A DNA stretch of 64,000 bases from Rosettibacter sp037481715 (lineage in GTDB: Bacteria > Bacteroidota > Ignavibacteria > Ignavibacteriales > Melioribacteraceae): NCBI GenBank assembly GCA_037481715.1, contig JBBFLD010000004.1:62001-126000 (forward strand), in the 5' to 3' direction. The notes beneath the pieces were generated by a model. That model ran no database searches, was not told the DNA's origin, and saw nothing but the letters and a program-made list of their open reading frames with translations. Made by a program: the position numbers and the translations under genes. Below, one piece after another: positions 27,297-37,057 of the stretch; position 1 is the first letter of the stretch, and every line of letters begins with the position of its first letter.

Positions 27297-27399
27297 CTTA
27301 CCCTCCTATTTATCATAAATGTTTTATTTTTATATCATAACTAAAAACAATATTTTTGTAAGCAAATATTTCGAATAGAAAACTTTTGCATGAATAAAA

Positions 27400-27474
27400 C
27401 GGGGTGTAGCGCAGCCCGGTTAGCGCGCTTCGTTCGGGACGAAGAGGTCGAGAGTTCAAATCTCTCCACCCCGA
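27400..27474 (+). tRNA. tRNA-Pro (anticodon CGG)
   Basis: A 75-nt cloverleaf: acceptor CGGGGTG/CACCCCG, D stem GCGC/GCGC, anticodon stem CTTCG/CGAAG with loop TTCGGGA (anticodon CGG at 27435-27437), and T stem GAGAG/CTCTC with TTCAAAT. The acceptor begins with C1, as bacterial tRNA-Pro does. No CCA is encoded. It reads CCG codons. Confidence 0.95.
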
Positions 27475-27601
27475 CAAATATTTAATTGATTCAAGTCCGA
27501 TAGAAAACTGCATAATAATTCTTTCCTGCTTTATCTTTAATTTATCTCTTACATGACCAATTGAAGTTCTTTTATGCATTGATTCTAAAATTTTTTATAA
27601 A

Positions 27602-27659
27602 GGGATTGAACAAATCTTATTTTGAATAAAATTAAAAATTAATCATAATGTTCAATCCC
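27602..27659. terminator. Long-range inverted repeat downstream of tRNA-Pro
   Basis: GGGATTGAAC (27602-27611) and GTTCAATCCC (27650-27659) are perfect 10-bp arms around 38 bases. On the plus strand ATTTTTT follows directly, so this may terminate the tRNA-Pro transcript. The large loop makes it atypical, and it also lies 31 bases beyond the stop of the convergent lipoprotein gene. Confidence 0.45.
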
Positions 27660-27689
27660 ATTTTTTGTTACAATGTTAACTAAATTATC

Positions 27690-29018
27690 TTAACCGCCAA
27701 CACCTTGATCATGCTTTTTAACCCATGTCCAGTTGTCTCGAATTTTTTTATAAACTTTGAAATTAACTGTTACCCTTGCTGATTGATCGCCTACAGTTAT
27801 CGTTCCTGATATAGTAACTAAAAATCTTTGAACTACAGCAGACCAAACCCAAGTGCCTCTTTCATTTGGAGCGTTAGGATTATAATGGTCTAATTTTCCA
27901 TCTCCATTTACATCTTTTTTATAATCTGCTGGTAAATCGGGCTGCGGTGTTGCAGTAAAAGAAATTGTAACAGGTTGTATTACTCCTTGATTATTTATTC
28001 TCAAATCATAAGCTGAAGTTACATCAAGACTGCCAATTACATTTCTTATCCATGCATCACTTAAATCACCTGTCTTTTGAATTATATTAATAACGGGTGT
28101 ATATGAATGTTGAATAGTTTGGTCTTTTGAGACAACTTGTTCAGAAGCATCTGGTTGATTATCACTAAATGCTGTTTGAGTAAAGGTTCCATTTTCTGCA
28201 ACTGACCATGTTGAAAAACCAGTTATTTGTGCCGATGCTGATTTGCCATCTGCATCTACAATTGCTGTTCCTTTATTTTCCCATAGCAATGTATTGGGAT
28301 TAAGTCTGTACAATGTAAGCTGCTTTCCTGGAGTTGTTGTATATGGAAGTGGGAATGATACTGTTACAGGTTGTAAAAATATAAGTCCAGTTGGTTCAAA
28401 ATTAGCAGCTGATGAAATCATTTTATTTAATGCAGCAGCAAAAGGTACAGTATTATTTGTCGATATCGATGAAACTGTAATTGAAGTATTTTGCGGTAAT
28501 GCATTAGCTGGTATTTGTAATGTTACAGATTTGCCTGCTACTGACTCTGAAGAACTATTTGATATTTGACCACCACTGGCAGCAATTATATTTTGAGTTG
28601 TACCAGAAATTTTCATAAGATAAGCTACAGGCACACTTGAAGTATTATTAGCCTTATTAATCAAAGCAACAACATTTTTTGAAGTATATGAAGCAGCTGA
28701 TACTCCAACAGTTAACTTAGCTCCCGGAACATTGGACAAATCATATTCATATTTGCCCGATGCATCTGTAGCAAGTGTTGTTAGTATATCCCCAGCTTCA
28801 TTTTTAAGTAGAACAGTTGCACTCTGGATAGCAGCCAGACTAACTGCATCTTTAACATAACCTTTTAATACTAATGGTGCTGGTGGGGTTACTTCCGTTG
28901 GTGGAGCTGGTACAATTGGTGCTGTTTTGGTACTTTCACAGCTGATAAATATTGTACCTAAAAGAATAAAACTGATTATAACAAGATAACTTGTTAATCG
29001 TTTGTTTTTTGTTAACAT
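27690..29018 (-). CDS. Lipoprotein with carboxypeptidase-regulatory-like and ZU5-like regions
   Basis: A 442-residue envelope lipoprotein. The signal ends FISCES, with the lipobox Cys near residue 27. After a Pro/Thr-rich linker a carboxypeptidase-regulatory-like (Ig-type) domain spans about residues 48-130 (LKGYVKDAVSLAAIQSATVL...GKYEYDLSNVPGA). Next, about 150-270, comes a segment resembling ZU5 (VTLQIPANALPQNTSITVSS, with QLTLYRLNPNTLLWENKG). The last 150 residues are unassigned. Start supported by AGGAGT upstream. Followed closely by a barrel protein gene upstream on the same strand (29047-30258), which may share its transcript. No substrate can be inferred. Confidence 0.65.
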   Translation of the reverse strand: MLTKNKRLTSYLVIISFILLGTIFISCESTKTAPIVPAPPTEVTPPAPLVLKGYVKDAVSLAAIQSATVLLKNEAGDILTTLATDASGKYEYDLSNVPGAKLTVGVSAASYTSKNVVALINKANNTSSVPVAYLMKISGTTQNIIAASGGQISNSSSESVAGKSVTLQIPANALPQNTSITVSSISTNNTVPFAAALNKMISSAANFEPTGLIFLQPVTVSFPLPYTTTPGKQLTLYRLNPNTLLWENKGTAIVDADGKSASAQITGFSTWSVAENGTFTQTAFSDNQPDASEQVVSKDQTIQHSYTPVINIIQKTGDLSDAWIRNVIGSLDVTSAYDLRINNQGVIQPVTISFTATPQPDLPADYKKDVNGDGKLDHYNPNAPNERGTWVWSAVVQRFLVTISGTITVGDQSARVTVNFKVYKKIRDNWTWVKKHDQGVGG

Positions 29019-29046
29019 ACAGTACTCCTTTTTATGTTATGAATAA

Positions 29047-30258
29047 TTAATTGTTTAACCTCTTTAATAAAAAATTTGGATTATATTTTTTTAGTATTCT
29101 AAAAAATGAATTTCCTGTATTATACATTACTCCAATCATTGCAGGTATTTCACCTTTCACTCTGTACTCCCATCTAAAAGATTCTGCAGTTCTAAACCTA
29201 ATTAGTGAAGGATTACTATATGAAGAAGGGAACAATGGAATACTGAAATTAAAACCACCGTTTGAATGTTTACTATTTGAACGCACCACAAAAAATCCAA
29301 TTTCAATTTCACCAAATTGTCTGCTTACATCAAATCTTACACTTTTATCGCCATATAAAAACTTACCTGCGGTTAAACCCAATGTTAAATCATATTCATT
29401 AATTCTGTATTCAATATTCATGTTGACAGTCCATAAATACAAATCCGAATAAAAAATTTTTTTGTTCATGAAAGACATATAACCAGTGTAACCTGTGTTT
29501 ATACCAGCTGATAAATTTCCATCATAAAAAATCTTTTTGATAGATAAGTCAAATCCATATCTATTTTCTGTGAAATAACCAAGAGAAGATGATAGAAAAA
29601 AATTTTCTGGTAATCTAAAATTTTGATTTAATGAAATTATTCCCGGTCGAACGTAATCACCTTCTCCAGGGAATTCATTATAAACTGGAATCAGTATTTG
29701 TGTTAATAGATTCATGCCCTTCCAGAATGTTGTATTAATTTCAGGAATAAAATTTATTTGAGCTCTAACTGGATTAGAGTAATCACCAAACTGTCCCTTG
29801 AAACCTGGATTAAAAACTAAATCAATTCTGAAATCTGATTCGTTTTCAAATAAAAATTTTTCTTCCTGCAATTCTTTTTTAATATCGTAAGATGCAGTTA
29901 CTCCTTTTTCAAATGTTTTTTTGTCAATAATCCCTTCTTTGTATCTCCTATAATCTTCATTACTATACTGTAAGGAAATAAGAGGCACTTTATTCTGCAT
30001 AACAATTAACTCAATCATTTTAATCTCATTAAATTCTGATAACAAATTCATTACATTTCTCAATGCTTCAACATTGTATCTGTAAGTGCGATTTTCAAGC
30101 AAGATTAAAAGTTTTGAGGAATCTATTTTTACATATAAATTCTCAAAACCTTTTTGAGATAACAAAGCAGTAATTTTACCTTCAGGATTTAATTTACCTA
30201 AAGCAAATGAGTACAAAAGAAGTAAAAAAATTATTGCCCTTATGAGTAATTGCTTCAT
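29047..30258 (-). CDS. Outer membrane beta-barrel protein, possibly YjbH-like
   Basis: A 403-residue exported protein with signal peptide (about 1-20), an N-terminal domain of about 110 residues with mixed helices and strands, then many short amphipathic strands (for example YLWTVNMNIEYRINEYDLTL) that look like an outer membrane barrel. The pattern YGDKSVRFDVSRQFGEIEIGFF recalls YjbH-type exopolysaccharide proteins, but I hold that only as a weak suggestion. No Shine-Dalgarno is seen before the ATG. It is 28 bases upstream of the lipoprotein gene, so both may act together in the envelope. Confidence 0.5.
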   Translation of the reverse strand: MKQLLIRAIIFLLLLYSFALGKLNPEGKITALLSQKGFENLYVKIDSSKLLILLENRTYRYNVEALRNVMNLLSEFNEIKMIELIVMQNKVPLISLQYSNEDYRRYKEGIIDKKTFEKGVTASYDIKKELQEEKFLFENESDFRIDLVFNPGFKGQFGDYSNPVRAQINFIPEINTTFWKGMNLLTQILIPVYNEFPGEGDYVRPGIISLNQNFRLPENFFLSSSLGYFTENRYGFDLSIKKIFYDGNLSAGINTGYTGYMSFMNKKIFYSDLYLWTVNMNIEYRINEYDLTLGLTAGKFLYGDKSVRFDVSRQFGEIEIGFFVVRSNSKHSNGGFNFSIPLFPSSYSNPSLIRFRTAESFRWEYRVKGEIPAMIGVMYNTGNSFFRILKKYNPNFLLKRLNN

Positions 30259-30460
30259 ATATATAATCTATTGCAATTACTTGCAATCATTATTTTTTTA
30301 ATAAGGGAACCAGAAATCAACAGATACCCTCTTGCACGTGTTAAATATACATTATTAATTATTTAATATCAAAGATTTTTTTATAAAATAAAAAATTTTT
30401 GTTTTATTTTATTTGAGCTTAGTTATTTAATTAACCACAAATTAATCAGGAGTATTTTCA

Positions 30461-30958
30461 ATGCCATCAAATCACTCTTTCGACATAGTTTCAGAAATTA
30501 ATTTTCAAGAAGTTGATAATGCTATTAATCAAGCCTTAAAAGAAATACAGCAACGTTATGATTTAAAAGATTCTAAAACAGAATTAATTCTTAACAAAAA
30601 AGAAAAAATTATAACTCTTAACACAAAAGATGAATACTCAAGAAAACAAGCAATTGATATTCTTCAATCAAAATTTATAAAAAGAGGATTATCAATCAAA
30701 GCAATGAAATTAAATGAACCAGAACCTGCAGCAGGAGGAAGAATTAAACAAATAATAACTTTGCTGCATGGTATTTCAAAAGACAATGCTAAACTTATAA
30801 CAAAGTTGATTAAAGAAAGCAAGATAAAAGTTAATGCTCAAATTCAGGATGAACAAATTAGAGTTACTTCACCAAAAATTGATGACCTTCAAGCTGTAAT
30901 AAAATTAATTAAAGATGCTGATTTAGATTTCCCAGTTCAGTTTACAAATTATAAATAA
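30461..30958 (+). CDS. yajQ: YajQ family nucleotide-binding protein
   Basis: A 165-residue protein covering the whole YajQ family, starting MPSNHSFDIVSEINFQEVDNA and including IQQRYDLKDSKTE. Two ferredoxin-like domains are expected. YajQ proteins bind RNA-like ligands, and cyclic di-GMP binding has been shown for the Xanthomonas homologue; which ligand applies here is unknown. AGGAGT lies 9 bases before the ATG. It stands alone on the plus strand, convergent with the TonB receptor across a shared terminator. Confidence 0.93.
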   Translation: MPSNHSFDIVSEINFQEVDNAINQALKEIQQRYDLKDSKTELILNKKEKIITLNTKDEYSRKQAIDILQSKFIKRGLSIKAMKLNEPEPAAGGRIKQIITLLHGISKDNAKLITKLIKESKIKVNAQIQDEQIRVTSPKIDDLQAVIKLIKDADLDFPVQFTNYK

Positions 30959-30987
30959 ATCTGAAAAAATTTACTGCACATAAAAAA

Positions 30988-31014
30988 AGAGCCTTCAGAA
31001 ATTCTGAAGGCTCT
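30988..31014. terminator. Bidirectional intrinsic terminator between yajQ and the TonB receptor
   Basis: AGAGCCTTCAGAA (30988-31000) and TTCTGAAGGCTCT (31002-31014) are perfect 13-bp arms. On the minus strand the 3' arm is followed by TTTTTTT, a strong terminator for the TonB receptor gene; on the plus strand TGTTGTT follows, a weaker one for yajQ. Confidence 0.85.
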
Positions 31015-31033
31015 TGTTGTTAAGCTTCACATA

Positions 31034-34000
31034 TTAAAAACTATATCTCAATCCAATCTGCATTCTCCAGCGAGATGCCATATCACTAATTTGAGCAGCT
31101 TTGTTGTTGTTTGGTTTGGAGAATGTGAAGACTGGTCTTGTATTTAATGCTGCATTTGAATTAACATTTCCATTAGCATCAACTCTTCCCTGATAAGTAA
31201 CAATTCGATAAGTTGAACTTCCAACTGATTCAACTTTGCCCCAATCGCTGTTGATTAAGTTAAGAACATTAAGAATATCAACTGACAACTGGAATCTTCC
31301 CAAACCCCATAAATCAGGAATATCTTGTGTTACTCTTAAATCTAAGTATTGCTGCCATGGTTCTTTTGCACCATTTCTTTCAGCAATTTTACCGCGGTTT
31401 GCATTTAAGTAGTCATCATTTTTAATAAATGCTTCTAAATCTTCATACATCTTGCTGTCTGCTGGTACATATTGTTTGTTAGAAATTTTACCAAGTAATA
31501 TTTCAGATTTATTTCTTGGAATATAGAACAAATCATTCTGGTCAAATCCATCATTATTCAAATCGCCGTAAACAATGTATGAATAAGGTGAACCGCTTTG
31601 ACCATTATAGAATAATGAAATTGTTGTTGGAGCATTTTTGAAAAATTCTTCTGTATAAGAAACAGAAGCAAAAACACGATGTTCAACTTCCCATTGAGAT
31701 GTAGTTAACTTTGGACTGTTAGGATCAATATCAATTGGATTATATCTCATTTGTGATTGAGCTTGAGATGAATTCAAGCTGTTTTTATCTTTTGCCTGTC
31801 CATATGTATAACCAGCATTAACTGAGAACCCTCGTGCAACATTTCTTTGAATCTGGAATACTAAGTTATATTGATAACCAGAGCTTGTGTTATATAATTC
31901 GAGAACATCATAGAAATTACCACCGCCAGAATTTGTTCCGCCATAAATTGGACGACCATCAAGACCAGTTCCGATAATTGAAATATTTGCTATAGGTGGA
32001 TTCAAATTAACTTTTCTATAAAGCATTTCATTAAGGTTCTTTGAATAGAGAACTTCAAATGTACCAATAAAACCTAATGGTAATTGTTGGTCAACTCCAA
32101 CATTAAATCTTAAGAGTTGAGGGAGTTTCAAATCTGGATCTACCAAATCGATTTCTGACTGTAATCTTGCAGAGCCAGTGCCTGGATCGCCTGCAATGTA
32201 TTGATTATATGGGTCAGCTCTGAATTGCAATCCTGTTCCTTGATTTCTAACTTCTGCTGTAAATGTTCCAGCATTTCCAAAATTATTCGACATCCATACA
32301 TAAGGAATACGTCCAGTAAATACACCAAAACCACCACGAACCTGAGTAGTTCTGTCACCCGCTGCATCCCAGTTAAATCCAATTCGAGGTGACCAGAGTA
32401 AGTTTCCGCTTGGAACTCTGTTTGTTTTATAATCCGGGAAGTATTGTGGAACTAATGGATTTTCATCTGGAGTATCAGGGAATACTGGAACATCAATTCT
32501 TAAACCATAATTCAATTTTAATCTTGGTGATACTGTCCATTCATCCTGAACATAGAAACCAAACTGCAGAACAGAGAATTCTGCTGCGGGGATTGCCTTA
32601 GGATCTCTTGGATCTCCTTTTCTTGAATAAACTCTTTGATAGAATGATACTTTATCTGCAATGAAATCTGCCAAGCTGTTGTATTCATAATAACCAAATG
32701 CTGAACGAGCAAATAAGTTAGAGAATTTGAAAAATTCATTATGAGTACCAATTGTAAATGTGTGGTCGCCAGCAAAAATGTTGAAGTTGTCTGTTAATTC
32801 AAAAATATCCTGATCTAATCTATTTGCTGATGAGAATCTATCTGGACCTGCATAAAAACTGAATGTGCCATTTAATTCTTTAATTAAAACTTCAGGGGCA
32901 TCCCCCGATATACCTTTTCTTTTATCACGAATCATTGTGTAACCAGCAATCAATTCATTCGACATCGTATTTCCAAAAGTACTGTTCAAAATTAATACTG
33001 TTGAATTAGTTGTATTGCTCATTTTGTATGGCTGTGTATCAAACAACAAAGTATTTACTTGACGGAAATTATAAAATTTATCTGCTGATGCATCAACAAA
33101 ATTATGTCTTAATGTCAATTTATGATTTGATGCAAGGTTATAGTCAAATCTTAAGAATAATTTTGTACTTGGTTGATGAAGTGTTACATCATTATATGTT
33201 CCAGCACGAAATCCCTTAGATTCAAGAGCTGCTTTTACTTGATCAGCAAGGGCTTTTAATTCTGCCGGGGTCTTTCCACCGTATCCACTAATTAATGAAA
33301 TGTTTGGTGCTGGATTATCATAAGCAGTTAATTCACCATTGACGAAGAAGAATAATTTATCTCTTAAAATTGGTCCGCCGACTCTAAAGCCGTATTGATA
33401 ATCTTTAAATTCATCAACTGCCTTAGAAGTTACTCCATTAACTTTGTATTTACCAACTAAATCTTGATTTCTTCCATAAAAATAAACTGAACCGGAAAAA
33501 TTATTTGTTCCACTTCTTGTAATTGCATTAATTCCACCGCCGGTAAATCCGCTTTGGCGAACATCATAAGGAGCTATAACTACTTGAAATTCACTAATAG
33601 CATCCAAGCTTATTGGATTTGTAAATGTTTGTCCACCTGGAGTTCCAGTGCTGCCCAATCCAAATAAGTCATTATACTGAGTTCCATCAATTTGAATATT
33701 GTTATAACGACTTGTTCTTCCAGCAGCACCTAAATCTGTACCTGAAAATAAAGGTGATAGTTTTGCAAAACTCTGAAAACTTCTGCTGACTGTTGGCATA
33801 GCTTCAATAGCACGAGGGGTAACTGTTTGAGCTGCACCAGTTCTTGCCTGGCTTAAAATTGCTCCTTTTTCTGCTGTTACTGTAACACCACTTAGTTCAA
33901 CTGCTTGTTCTGGCAGTTTAAAATCAATTCTTAAATTTTGACCTAATTCAAGTGAAAAACCTTCTTCTACTTGAGTAGTGTATCCAACATAAGAAACTGT

Positions 34001-34249
34001 TACTTTATATGGACCTCCTACTCTTAAGCCAAGCAGATTATATCTTCCATCTTCTCTTGAAGTAGTTCCATATTGAGTTCCTGATGGCTGGTGAACAGCT
34101 ATGATATTAGCTCCTGGCAAAGGATTTCCGCTTTGGTCTACAACTTTACCATTTAGAGCAGCCGATGTAACGCTCTGTGCCCACAGAGACGTTCCCATCA
34201 TAAGTAAAAATAGAGTTAGTAAAGAAATTAGTTGTTGAATTTTTTTCAT
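31034..34249 (-). CDS. TonB-dependent receptor with carboxypeptidase-regulatory-like domain (OAR-like)
   Basis: A 1071-residue outer membrane transporter. A signal peptide (to about residue 24, LWAQ) precedes a carboxypeptidase-regulatory-like domain (about 30-110, VDQSGNPLPGANIIAVHQPSG) and then the plug (about 115-240, with TVTAEKGAILSQARTGA) and a long 22-strand-type barrel ending in a C-terminal Phe (GLRYSF). The ATG at 34249 is preceded by AGGAG five bases upstream; an upstream GTG is less likely. The substrate is unknown. It resembles single TonB receptors (OAR type) rather than SusC, and no SusD lies next to it. Confidence 0.9.
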   Translation of the reverse strand: MKKIQQLISLLTLFLLMMGTSLWAQSVTSAALNGKVVDQSGNPLPGANIIAVHQPSGTQYGTTSREDGRYNLLGLRVGGPYKVTVSYVGYTTQVEEGFSLELGQNLRIDFKLPEQAVELSGVTVTAEKGAILSQARTGAAQTVTPRAIEAMPTVSRSFQSFAKLSPLFSGTDLGAAGRTSRYNNIQIDGTQYNDLFGLGSTGTPGGQTFTNPISLDAISEFQVVIAPYDVRQSGFTGGGINAITRSGTNNFSGSVYFYGRNQDLVGKYKVNGVTSKAVDEFKDYQYGFRVGGPILRDKLFFFVNGELTAYDNPAPNISLISGYGGKTPAELKALADQVKAALESKGFRAGTYNDVTLHQPSTKLFLRFDYNLASNHKLTLRHNFVDASADKFYNFRQVNTLLFDTQPYKMSNTTNSTVLILNSTFGNTMSNELIAGYTMIRDKRKGISGDAPEVLIKELNGTFSFYAGPDRFSSANRLDQDIFELTDNFNIFAGDHTFTIGTHNEFFKFSNLFARSAFGYYEYNSLADFIADKVSFYQRVYSRKGDPRDPKAIPAAEFSVLQFGFYVQDEWTVSPRLKLNYGLRIDVPVFPDTPDENPLVPQYFPDYKTNRVPSGNLLWSPRIGFNWDAAGDRTTQVRGGFGVFTGRIPYVWMSNNFGNAGTFTAEVRNQGTGLQFRADPYNQYIAGDPGTGSARLQSEIDLVDPDLKLPQLLRFNVGVDQQLPLGFIGTFEVLYSKNLNEMLYRKVNLNPPIANISIIGTGLDGRPIYGGTNSGGGNFYDVLELYNTSSGYQYNLVFQIQRNVARGFSVNAGYTYGQAKDKNSLNSSQAQSQMRYNPIDIDPNSPKLTTSQWEVEHRVFASVSYTEEFFKNAPTTISLFYNGQSGSPYSYIVYGDLNNDGFDQNDLFYIPRNKSEILLGKISNKQYVPADSKMYEDLEAFIKNDDYLNANRGKIAERNGAKEPWQQYLDLRVTQDIPDLWGLGRFQLSVDILNVLNLINSDWGKVESVGSSTYRIVTYQGRVDANGNVNSNAALNTRPVFTFSKPNNNKAAQISDMASRWRMQIGLRYSF

Positions 34250-34554
34250 ATACACTCCTCATTTGTTTGTAGATTTTTTAGTAAAAGATATATGTTATTT
34301 GTGCAGATAAAAATTTTTTTCATGCGGCTAAATATGATGGGATTTAATTTCATATACAAGTTTTAATTCAGAGTTAATAATTTTTTAATACTCTGACAAA
34401 GACAAAATCCTAATTAAGATATTTTTCCTTACAGAAAATAGGAAAATACTTTTAATAGCAAAAGGATTTTATTTCTTTTTTTGAACTTTTAATTCTTCCT
34501 TATGCGTTGAATTTTAACTTAACTATATTTGTATTATCAAATAATGGCAATAAT
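34250..34554. other. Divergent intergenic region between the TonB receptor and the phosphodiesterase
   Basis: This 305-base gap has no gene. It must hold promoters for both genes. On the plus strand TATATTTG (34524-34531) matches the Bacteroidota -7 box, 23 bases before the phosphodiesterase ATG. A small imperfect hairpin (TATTTTTCCT at 34420-34429, AGGAAAATA at 34440-34448) is also visible. I see no convincing promoter for the TonB receptor and no non-coding RNA. Confidence 0.4.
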
Positions 34555-35772
34555 ATGAAAAAATTAATTTATAAGTTTTTTCTAATCTTAATTTTATTCC
34601 AAATTTCTGTTTTTGCTCAGAAACCATATGTCATTTTAATATCATTCGACGGCTTCCGATGGGATTATTTGAATCGAGGCATTACTCCAAATTTGGAAAA
34701 TATCCGAAATGAAGGAGTTTCAGCTATTTCTTTAAGACCTGCATTTCCTTCCAAAACTTTTCCAAATCATATCTCCTTGATTACTGGTATGTACCCAGAA
34801 AATCACGGAATAATCAGTAATAGTTTTATCAACCCATTTAATAATAAAATTTATAGAATGGGAGATACCAATGCTGTTCGAGACGGACAATGGTACCTTG
34901 GAGAAGCATTCTGGGAAACAGCCCAAAGAAATGGAATTAAAACTGCAAGCTATTTTTGGCCCGGCTCTGAAATTAAAATTCCTTACAGACATCCTTCTTA
35001 TTATGAACATTATGACCATTATCGTTCTTATCAGAAAAAAATTAAAGGAATTATAGACTGGTTAAAACTGCCCCCTGATGAAAGACCTCACTTCATGACT
35101 TTATATTTTCATGAAACTGATTCTTATGCTCACGACTACGGAACAAATTCAACTGAGTTAAATAATGCAATTAAACATCTTGATACCGTAACAGGTTATC
35201 TACTGAATGAACTAAAAAATATTAATATGCTCGACAGCATAAATATTATTATTGTTTCTGACCATGGAATGACTGACATTTCCAAAGAGAAATCCATTAA
35301 CATTGAAAAACTTTTAGAAAATTTTAATTGCAGATTTGAAGATGACGGTCCAATTATGATGATTGAACCACCCAAGCAATACTTAAAAGACGTTTATGAT
35401 ATTCTCAAAAAAAATGAGAATCATTATAAAGTATATTTGAAAGAAGAAATGCCTGAATATTATCATTACAACAAACATCCTTTTATATTTTCTATAATTG
35501 TTGTTGCCGATTTGGGCTGGTCATTAATTCGTAATTCAAAATCTGACTGGTTAAATACAACTAAAGCCAATCACGGTTATGACAATAATCAGATTGATAT
35601 GCATGGAATTTTTCTTGCTATCGGTCCGCAATTCAAAAAAAATTATAAAACAGGTACTTTATGGAATATTGATTTATATCCATTACTCTGTAAAATATTC
35701 AATATACAGCCCCGTTCAAATATTGATGGAAAACTTGAAAGAATTGGATTCATTTTAAAAGAAAATAAGTAA
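34555..35772 (+). CDS. Secreted type I phosphodiesterase / nucleotide pyrophosphatase
   Basis: An alkaline-phosphatase-superfamily ectonucleotide pyrophosphatase/phosphodiesterase. From the ATG at 34555 it has 405 residues and a signal peptide (MKKLIYKFFLILILFQISVF). All zinc-ligand and nucleophile segments are present: SFDGFRWDY, the threonine nucleophile in FPSKTFPNH, HETDSYAHDYG, SDHGMTD and ANHGYDN. Such enzymes cleave phosphodiester or pyrophosphate bonds in extracellular or periplasmic nucleotides. I chose this ATG rather than an upstream in-frame one at 34507 because the signal peptide then starts at residue 1. It lies 4 bases before the M16 peptidase gene. Confidence 0.88.
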   Translation: MKKLIYKFFLILILFQISVFAQKPYVILISFDGFRWDYLNRGITPNLENIRNEGVSAISLRPAFPSKTFPNHISLITGMYPENHGIISNSFINPFNNKIYRMGDTNAVRDGQWYLGEAFWETAQRNGIKTASYFWPGSEIKIPYRHPSYYEHYDHYRSYQKKIKGIIDWLKLPPDERPHFMTLYFHETDSYAHDYGTNSTELNNAIKHLDTVTGYLLNELKNINMLDSINIIIVSDHGMTDISKEKSINIEKLLENFNCRFEDDGPIMMIEPPKQYLKDVYDILKKNENHYKVYLKEEMPEYYHYNKHPFIFSIIVVADLGWSLIRNSKSDWLNTTKANHGYDNNQIDMHGIFLAIGPQFKKNYKTGTLWNIDLYPLLCKIFNIQPRSNIDGKLERIGFILKENK

Positions 35773-35776
35773 AAAC

Positions 35777-37057
35777 ATGAATAACGAACTTCTCAAAATA
35801 AATTATGAAAAACATAAACTCGCCAATGGTTTGGAAGTAATTTTATATCAGGATAAAAGTCTGCCTATTGTTGCAGTTAATATCTGGTATCGTGTTGGTT
35901 CTGCAAATGAATCAAAAGGAAAAACAGGATTTGCTCATTTGTTCGAGCACATGATGTTTCAGGGTTCTCAAAATATTCCTAAAGGTGAACACTTCAGATT
36001 AATTCAGGAAGCTGGAGGTTCACTTAATGGTTCTACTTCTTTTGATAGAACAAATTATTATGAAACAGTTCCATCCAACTATCTTGAATTAGCACTATGG
36101 TTAGAGTCAGATAGAATGGGATTTTTACTGCCGGCATTAACAGAAGAAAAATTAAATAATCAAAAAGATGTTGTTATGAATGAAAGAAGGCAGAGATATG
36201 AAAATCAACCTTATGGACTTGCATGGGAAATTCTTCTTTCAAACTTGTTTACATCAAACCATCCTTACTCATGGCCCACAATCGGCTGGATGGAAGACAT
36301 TAAAAATTTCCAACTTGATGATGTAATAAATTTTTTCAAAACCTATTACAGTCCAAACAATGCAACACTTGTAATAGGCGGAAGTTTTGATTTTGATAAC
36401 GCAATTAAATTAGTCGAAAAGTATTTTGGAGAAATTCCATCAAGTAATTCAATTCCTGCTGTATATGCTCCTGAAGAAAAATTAGATAATTCCAAAAAAG
36501 TTATTCATGAAGATAATGTTCAGCTGCCAAGAATCTATTTTGCATGGCACTCAGATAAAATTTTTGGATATTACGATGCTTCGCTTGATATACTTTCGGA
36601 CATTTTAACTTCAACAAAAAATTCAAGACTTACAAAATCACTTGTATATGACAAGCAAATTGCACAGGATGTCAGCTCATTTCAATATTCTGGCAAATAT
36701 GCTGGAATGTTCTTAATAATTTCCACTGCTAAACCTGAAATATCACTTGACGAAATCAAAAAAGAAATTTTTGAGCAAATTGATTTGCTTATCAAAAATG
36801 GAATATCAGATGAAGAATTAATAAGGTCGAAGAACAGCATAAAATCTCATTATATCTATTCACTTCAAAAGTTAGATGTTATTGCTGACCATATCAATCA
36901 TTATAATTTTTATTTGAATGAACCAGATTCTTTCATGTTCGATTTAAATCGTTATGAAAAAGTAACAAAAGAAGATGTTATTGATGCGGCAAAAAAATTT
37001 TTGCAAAATCCTTATGTTGAATTACATATAGTTCCAAAAAAAGAGTTAATAAAATGA
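35777..37057 (+). CDS. M16 family zinc peptidase, active subunit
   Basis: A 426-residue insulinase-family (M16B) peptidase with the inverted zinc motif HLFEH (H54, E57, H58) and a third ligand Glu in VVMNERRQRYE near residue 134. The usual N-terminal substrate groove and C-terminal half are present. Its stop overlaps the start of a second M16 gene by four bases, and that partner lacks the zinc motif. Paired active and inactive M16 chains form heterodimers in known bacteria, so this pair probably assembles. No signal peptide is seen, so it may be cytoplasmic. Confidence 0.92.
   Translation: MNNELLKINYEKHKLANGLEVILYQDKSLPIVAVNIWYRVGSANESKGKTGFAHLFEHMMFQGSQNIPKGEHFRLIQEAGGSLNGSTSFDRTNYYETVPSNYLELALWLESDRMGFLLPALTEEKLNNQKDVVMNERRQRYENQPYGLAWEILLSNLFTSNHPYSWPTIGWMEDIKNFQLDDVINFFKTYYSPNNATLVIGGSFDFDNAIKLVEKYFGEIPSSNSIPAVYAPEEKLDNSKKVIHEDNVQLPRIYFAWHSDKIFGYYDASLDILSDILTSTKNSRLTKSLVYDKQIAQDVSSFQYSGKYAGMFLIISTAKPEISLDEIKKEIFEQIDLLIKNGISDEELIRSKNSIKSHYIYSLQKLDVIADHINHYNFYLNEPDSFMFDLNRYEKVTKEDVIDAAKKFLQNPYVELHIVPKKELIK

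Noticed and set aside
27313..27579. An 88-codon open frame on the minus strand across the tRNA-Pro gene
   Set aside because: It contains the GWRDLNSRP...ALTGLRYTP string, a well-known artefact from translating the antisense of a tRNA, and overlaps the tRNA-Pro gene completely.
30383..30412. 11-bp A/T-only inverted repeat upstream of yajQ
   Set aside because: The arms ATAAAATAAAA/TTTTATTTTAT are low-complexity and expected by chance here.
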